In this document: positions 60,194-64,000 of the stretch, piece by piece
Position numbering within the stretch: position 1 is the stretch's first letter
Layout of the letters: each line of letters begins with the position of its first letter
From: Actinoplanes sp. TBRC 11911
GTDB taxonomy: Bacteria; Actinomycetota; Actinomycetes; Mycobacteriales; Micromonosporaceae
DNA length: 64,000 bases
Assembly: GCF_012933445.1 (NCBI RefSeq)
Contig: NZ_JABBNC010000002.1
Span: 124,001 to 188,000 of the forward strand
Direction: 5' to 3'
Notes under the pieces: model-generated
Databases searched by the model: none
Seen by the model: only the letters and a program-made list of their open reading frames with translations
What the model was told of the DNA's origin: nothing
Translations under genes and position numbers: made by a program

Positions 60194-61449
60194 CCACCGA
60201 AGAAGTCGAGGCGCCCCCCGCGCCGGAGAAGAAGCCGGACTCCTTCGTCACGCTCTTCCTGCGCAACCTCTGGTCCGCCAACACGGTCACCGTGACCATC
60301 CTGTCGATCTTCCTGGCGCTGGTCATCGGCGCGGTGCTGATCGTCGTCTCGGACTCCGAGGTGCTGTCCCAGTTCGGTTACTTCACGTCAAGGCCCGGCG
60401 ACGCGCTGAACTCCAGCTGGGCTTTGATCAGCCACGCCTACGCCGACCTGTTCAAGGGCGCGATCTTCGACCCGGCCTCGGTGCAGGCCTGGATCAACGG
60501 CACCGGGACGTGGCAGGCGGCGTTCAACCCGATCTCCGAGACACTGACGTACGCGGCGCCGCTGGTCTTCACCGGCCTGTCCGTGGCGATCGCCTTCCGT
60601 GGCGGCCTGTTCAACATCGGCGGCCAGGGTCAGTCGATCATCGGGGCGATCTGCGGTGGCGTGGCCGGCTTCGCGATCTCCCTGCCGGTCGGGCTGCACC
60701 TGATCGTGGCGATCGTCGCCGGGGCCGTCGGCGGCGCGCTCTGGGGCTTCCTGCCCGGCTTCCTCAAGGCCCGCACCGGCGCCCACGAGGTCATCACCAC
60801 GATCATGCTGAACTACGTGGCCCTGCTGTTCCTGAGCTGGCTGATCCTGCAGAGCGGCATCCAGGATCCGAACCGCACCGACGCGATCAGCAAGACCATC
60901 GGGCACAACGCGCAGCTGCCGGCGCTGCCCGCCCCGCTGCGGGTGCACCTCGGCATCGTGCTCGCCGTGCTGGCCACCGCCGGGGTCGCCTGGATCATCA
61001 ACCGGTCGTCGTTCGGCTTCGAGCTGCGCGCGGTCGGCGTGAACCCGCCCGCCGCCAAGACCGCCGGCATGAGCGTCGCCAAGACGTACACCCTGTTGAT
61101 GGTCGTGGCGGGTGCGCTGGCCGGTCTCGGCGGCGCGACCCAGGTACTGGGCACCGCGGACCGGCTCACCGCGCAGGTCGCCGGCCAGATCGGATTCAAC
61201 GGCCTGCTGGTCGCCCTGCTCGGCCGGAACCGGCCGTGGGGCACGCTGTTCGCCGCGATCCTGTATGGCGCGCTCAGCGCCGGCGGCAACCTGATGCAGG
61301 TGGACGTCGGTGTCTCGCTCGAACTCGTCACGGTCCTGCAGGCCCTCATCGTCATCTTCATCGCCGCCCCCGCCCTGGTGAAGGCGATCTTCCAGCTCCG
61401 CGCCGCCCGTTCCGCACGGCTCGGCGCCTCGATGGCGAAGGGCTGGTGA
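60190..61449 (+). CDS. Nucleoside ABC transporter permease 1
   Basis: The 419-residue inner membrane protein is of the BPD_transp_2 (ribose/branched-chain-type) family, with about ten membrane segments and the signature GLSVAIAFRGGLFNIGGQGQ, GFLPGFLKARTGAHEVITTIMLNYVA and FELRAVGVNPPAAKTAGMSV. The N-terminal ~20 residues are charged and cytoplasmic. It starts at GTG within the ATPase stop (GTGA) and ends in the same way at the second permease, so all three are coupled. Forms the channel with the next gene. Confidence 0.93.
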   Translation: MTTEEVEAPPAPEKKPDSFVTLFLRNLWSANTVTVTILSIFLALVIGAVLIVVSDSEVLSQFGYFTSRPGDALNSSWALISHAYADLFKGAIFDPASVQAWINGTGTWQAAFNPISETLTYAAPLVFTGLSVAIAFRGGLFNIGGQGQSIIGAICGGVAGFAISLPVGLHLIVAIVAGAVGGALWGFLPGFLKARTGAHEVITTIMLNYVALLFLSWLILQSGIQDPNRTDAISKTIGHNAQLPALPAPLRVHLGIVLAVLATAGVAWIINRSSFGFELRAVGVNPPAAKTAGMSVAKTYTLLMVVAGALAGLGGATQVLGTADRLTAQVAGQIGFNGLLVALLGRNRPWGTLFAAILYGALSAGGNLMQVDVGVSLELVTVLQALIVIFIAAPALVKAIFQLRAARSARLGASMAKGW

Positions 61450-62726
61450 TCCACGTGTCGACCGCGACCGCGGAGGACCTGACCGAGGTCAGCGCCCCGG
61501 AACGCTTCTGGAACCGCCCCCGGCGCCTCGGTGCCGGCGTGGTGATCATCGGACTGCTGGCGATCTGCCTGTTCGGTCCGCTCGCCTCCTCGAAGACCGC
61601 GAGGTTCACGCTGAGCGAGGACAGCGGCGGCGCCGCCCTGTCCATCAACGGCGACGTCGGGGCGTACCTGTTCGGTGCGATCACCGTCGTGCTGGGCGTG
61701 CTGATGCTCGCCGGTGTCGCCAAGCGCTGGCACACGGCGTTCCTGGTGATCGGGATCGTGACCTTCGTGTTCTCGTTCCTGTGCTGGCAGGTGGCGGGCA
61801 ACTTCCTGCCGGTGGTCTCGATCGCGGACGGAACCTTCGACTTCGCGCTGCCGCTGATCCTGGGCGCGCTCGCCGGGGTGCTGGGCGAGCGTTCCGGTGT
61901 GGTCAACGTGGCGATCGAGGGCCAGTTCCTGATGGGGGCCTTCGCCGCCGCGCTGGTCGGCACGCTGGCCACCAGCGTCTGGGCCGGGCTGATCGGCGCG
62001 GTCCTCGGCGGGGTGCTGATCGCCGCCCTGCTCGCCGTGCTGGCCATCCGCTTCCTGGTCGACCAGGTCGTCGTCGGCATCGTGCTGAACCTGCTGGCGC
62101 TGGGCATCACCGGCTTCCTGTACGAGCGGCTCATGCAGCCCGACTCGGCGAAGTACAACCAGCCGCCGCACATGCCGACGTGGAGCATCCCCGGCCTGTC
62201 GAACATCCCGGTGATCGGGCCGGTGCTGTTCCGCGCCACGCTGCTGCTGTGGATCGCGTTGATCCTGGTCTTCGTCATCCACTTCGCGTTGCGGCGCACC
62301 CGCTGGGGCCTGCGCACCCGCGCGGTGGGTGAGCACCCGACCGCGGCCGACACGGTCGGTGTGCGGGTCCGCGGGCTGCGCTACACGAACGTGCTGATCG
62401 GCGGCGCCATCGCGGGCGCCGGCGGCGCGTACTTCACGCTGATGGCGACCAGCGCGTTCAACAAGAACATGACCGGCGGCGCGGGCTTCATCGCGCTGGC
62501 CGCGCTGATCTTCGGCCGGTGGACGCCGTTCGGGGCGCTGGGCGCGGCGCTGTTCTTCGGGTTCACCCAGCAGCTCGCGTACTACCTGAGCGCGGGCGTG
62601 GGCTCCTCGGTGCCGAACCAGTTCCTGAACATGCTGCCGTACCTGGCGACGATCGTGGCGGTGGCCGGTCTGGTGGGCCGCGTGCGCGCCCCGGCGGCCG
62701 ACGGTGTCCCGTACACCAAGAGCTGA
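61446..62726 (+). CDS. Nucleoside ABC transporter permease 2
   Basis: A 426-residue second BPD_transp_2 permease. Conserved parts are LPLILGALAGVLGERSGVVNVAIEGQFLMGAFAAAL, RFLVDQVVVGIVLNLLALGITGFLYERL, LRTRAVGEHPTAADTVGV, GAGGAYFTLM and GAGFIALAALIFGRWTPFGALGAALFFG. Compared with usual family members (about 300-330 residues) it has an extra N-terminal region with three membrane segments. Starts at GTG overlapping the previous stop, and a GTG three codons on is an alternative. Confidence 0.93.
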   Translation: MIHVSTATAEDLTEVSAPERFWNRPRRLGAGVVIIGLLAICLFGPLASSKTARFTLSEDSGGAALSINGDVGAYLFGAITVVLGVLMLAGVAKRWHTAFLVIGIVTFVFSFLCWQVAGNFLPVVSIADGTFDFALPLILGALAGVLGERSGVVNVAIEGQFLMGAFAAALVGTLATSVWAGLIGAVLGGVLIAALLAVLAIRFLVDQVVVGIVLNLLALGITGFLYERLMQPDSAKYNQPPHMPTWSIPGLSNIPVIGPVLFRATLLLWIALILVFVIHFALRRTRWGLRTRAVGEHPTAADTVGVRVRGLRYTNVLIGGAIAGAGGAYFTLMATSAFNKNMTGGAGFIALAALIFGRWTPFGALGAALFFGFTQQLAYYLSAGVGSSVPNQFLNMLPYLATIVAVAGLVGRVRAPAADGVPYTKS

Positions 62727-62748
62727 CCAGTCAGGCAGAATCGGCGGC

Positions 62749-63456
62749 ATGGAGATCGACTGGAGTGGCTTGCGGGCCTCGGCGATCGAGGCCATGTCGC
62801 ACGCCTACGCGCCGTACTCCGACTTTCCGGTCGGGGTCGCGGGGCTGGTGGACGACGGCCGGGTGATCGTCGGCTGCAATGTGGAGAACGCATCGTACGG
62901 GGTCACGCTGTGCGCCGAGTGCGGGCTGGTCAGCTCGCTGCACGCGACCGGCGGCGGGCGGCTCGTGGCCGTCTCCTGTGTGGACGCCAACGGCAACCCG
63001 CTGATGCCGTGCGGGCGGTGCCGTCAGCTGCTCTGGGAGAACGGCGGGCCGGAATGCCTGGTCGAGGCGCTGCCCCGGCCGCTGAAGATGTCCGAGCTGC
63101 TGCCGCACGCGTTCGGGTTCGACGACCTGGAACGCGTCACCGGGTCGGCGGCCGGCCACGAGGTGCCCAGCGACCTGGCCAAATGGCGGGGGCGCGGCAC
63201 GGTCTTCGTGCACCCGGACCTGTCCGGCGGCGAGACGGTCTGGACGGCGTACTGGGAGCGCTCGGGCGGCGCGACCGACGACGCCGAGAAGGGCGTGCTC
63301 GAAGAGGGACCGAACTTCCCCACCACCGCGCAGGCGGTGTCCTGGGGCCTTGTCCGTACGCCACGGATCGTGGTGGTCGACGCCGACGGCGGCCTGAGCT
63401 GGGCCGGCGAGTCTGAGCCGCCGGACGGCATTCCCGAGAGGTGGCAAAATGAGTGA
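62749..63456 (+). CDS. cdd: Cytidine deaminase with C-terminal extension
   Basis: It deaminates cytidine and deoxycytidine to uridine forms, so imported nucleosides can enter pyrimidine salvage. The first ~130 residues are a normal small Cdd: SHAYAPYSDFPVGVAGLV, GCNVENASYGVTLCAECG with the catalytic C-A-E, and MPCGRCRQLLWE with the zinc cysteines. The remaining ~100 residues (from about LERVTGSAAGHEVPSDLAKW to ESEPPDGIPERW) are an extra domain not present in classic Cdd and not recognised by me. ATG start, 22 bp after the permease. Overlaps deoA by eight bases. Confidence 0.9.
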   Translation: MEIDWSGLRASAIEAMSHAYAPYSDFPVGVAGLVDDGRVIVGCNVENASYGVTLCAECGLVSSLHATGGGRLVAVSCVDANGNPLMPCGRCRQLLWENGGPECLVEALPRPLKMSELLPHAFGFDDLERVTGSAAGHEVPSDLAKWRGRGTVFVHPDLSGGETVWTAYWERSGGATDDAEKGVLEEGPNFPTTAQAVSWGLVRTPRIVVVDADGGLSWAGESEPPDGIPERWQNE

Positions 63457-64000
63457 GTTCGCGGCCGTGGACGTGATCCGGGCCAAGCGGGACGGGCGTC
63501 GGCTGAGTGACGCGCAGATCGACTGGGTGGTCGACGCGTACACCCGGGGGATGGTCGCCGACGAGCAGATGTCGGCGCTGGCCATGGCGATCCTGCTGCG
63601 CGGCATGGACCCCGGCGAGATCGCCCGGTGGACCGCCGCGATGATCGCCAGCGGGGAGCGGCTGGACCTGTCGTCGGTCACCCGGCCGACCGCGGACAAG
63701 CACTCCACCGGCGGCGTCGGCGACAAGATCACGCTGCCGCTGACCCCGCTCGTGGCCGCCTGCGGTGCCGCGGTGCCGCAGTTATCCGGCCGGGGGCTCG
63801 GCCACACCGGAGGCACGCTCGACAAGCTCGAATCCATTCCGGGCTGGCGGCCCACGCTGAGCAACGACGCCTTCCTGCGACAGTTGCAGGATGTAGGGGC
63901 GGTCATCTGCGCGGCCGGTGCGGGCCTGGCCCCGGCCGACCGCAAGTTATACGCCCTGCGCGACGTCACCGGCACGGTCGAGGCCATCCCGCTGATCGCC
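63449..64000 (+). CDS. deoA: Thymidine phosphorylase, 5' part
   Basis: It cleaves thymidine and deoxyuridine to base and deoxyribose-1-phosphate, the next step after cytidine deaminase. Residues seen (about 184): VDVIRAKRDGRRLSDAQIDWVVDAYTRG, MSALAMAILLRGMDPGEIA, ADKHSTGGVGDKITLPL and the family signature LSGRGLGHTGGTLDKLESIPG. The last is shared by thymidine and pyrimidine-nucleoside phosphorylases, so the exact substrate could be either. ATG overlaps the cdd stop. The gene runs out of the window before its C-terminal half. Confidence 0.93.
   Translation, partial: MSEFAAVDVIRAKRDGRRLSDAQIDWVVDAYTRGMVADEQMSALAMAILLRGMDPGEIARWTAAMIASGERLDLSSVTRPTADKHSTGGVGDKITLPLTPLVAACGAAVPQLSGRGLGHTGGTLDKLESIPGWRPTLSNDAFLRQLQDVGAVICAAGAGLAPADRKLYALRDVTGTVEAIPLIA

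Overview
The window is GC-rich actinobacterial chromosome. I infer Micromonosporaceae (Actinoplanes/Micromonospora-like), because several gene blocks keep the order known from Mycobacterium tuberculosis and Streptomyces while the accessory genes differ. The M. tuberculosis-like blocks are 5-formyl-THF cyclo-ligase/ruc next to galU-glp(moeA)-rimJ-glpR, pmt next to rsmI, then metG-tatD-rsmA-ispE-ABC-F, glmU-prs-rplY-pth, and trpS-yihY. The genus is not proven from sequence alone. Starts are often GTG, genes often overlap by 4 nt (ATGA/GTGA), and several genes look leaderless.

Layout. 1-5.5 kb: end of a RecB-family nuclease gene, an MpaB/DUF2236 oxygenase, a Fur regulator with its own palindrome, DUF2231 and small membrane proteins, a SAF-domain protein, and an FmdB/Ruc zinc-ribbon chaperone gene under a CIRCE (HrcA) operator beside the folate cyclo-ligase. 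5.6-11.4 kb: a diguanylate cyclase, then galU, the gephyrin-like glp, rimJ and the division membrane protein glpR/sepX. 11.4-15 kb: tRNA-Ala with a 25-bp duplicated 3' end (an attachment-site scar), an FAD oxidoreductase, a SnoaL-like protein and a GAF pseudo-histidine-kinase. 15-18.4 kb: a MatB-like deacetylase/glycosyltransferase with a Gly/Ser-rich partner, probably making a poly-GlcNAc-type surface polymer.

18.4-20.35 kb has no convincing gene. It holds a dispersed ~225-bp stem-loop element, a tandem array of five TetR-operator-like palindromes and a 40-bp tandem repeat. 20.35-33 kb is the conserved pmt/rsmI/metG/tatD/rsmA/ispE/ABC-F block, with a Uma2 nuclease-family gene inserted between rsmA and ispE and no rpfB between tatD and rsmA. 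33-36 kb: a TetR regulator and fatty-acid desaturase, then a double-HTH protein with a LAGLIDADG-like motif beside tRNA-Gln. 36-40.3 kb: glmU, prs, rplY and pth. 40.4-45.5 kb: an exopolysaccharide sugar-phosphate transferase and sulfate-activation genes cysQ-cysD-cysN. 45.5-51.4 kb: a STAS-HATPase fusion, a LacI regulator, an XRE-metallopeptidase/PIN two-gene module with a nested palindromic operator, and galE-galK. 51.5-54.5 kb: trpS, an RNA-ligase-like phosphoesterase, a YihY/BrkB membrane protein and a small acidic protein.

54.5-57.3 kb: a 9-bp minisatellite and the second copy of the dispersed element, then a TetR gene divergent from a membrane protein gene, with two operators between them. 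The operators have the same core as the 19.6-20 kb array. 57.4-64 kb is a nucleoside uptake and salvage operon: a BMP lipoprotein, an ABC ATPase with an apparent CTG start, two permeases, a long cytidine deaminase and the start of thymidine phosphorylase, cut by the window end.

The observations most worth following up are the paired dispersed elements (19.34-19.57 and 54.80-55.03 kb) and the operator-like array at 19.6-20.0 kb that may link to the TetR at 55 kb. Next come the XRE-peptidase/PIN module, the LAGLIDADG-like protein beside tRNA-Gln and the degenerate histidine kinase.
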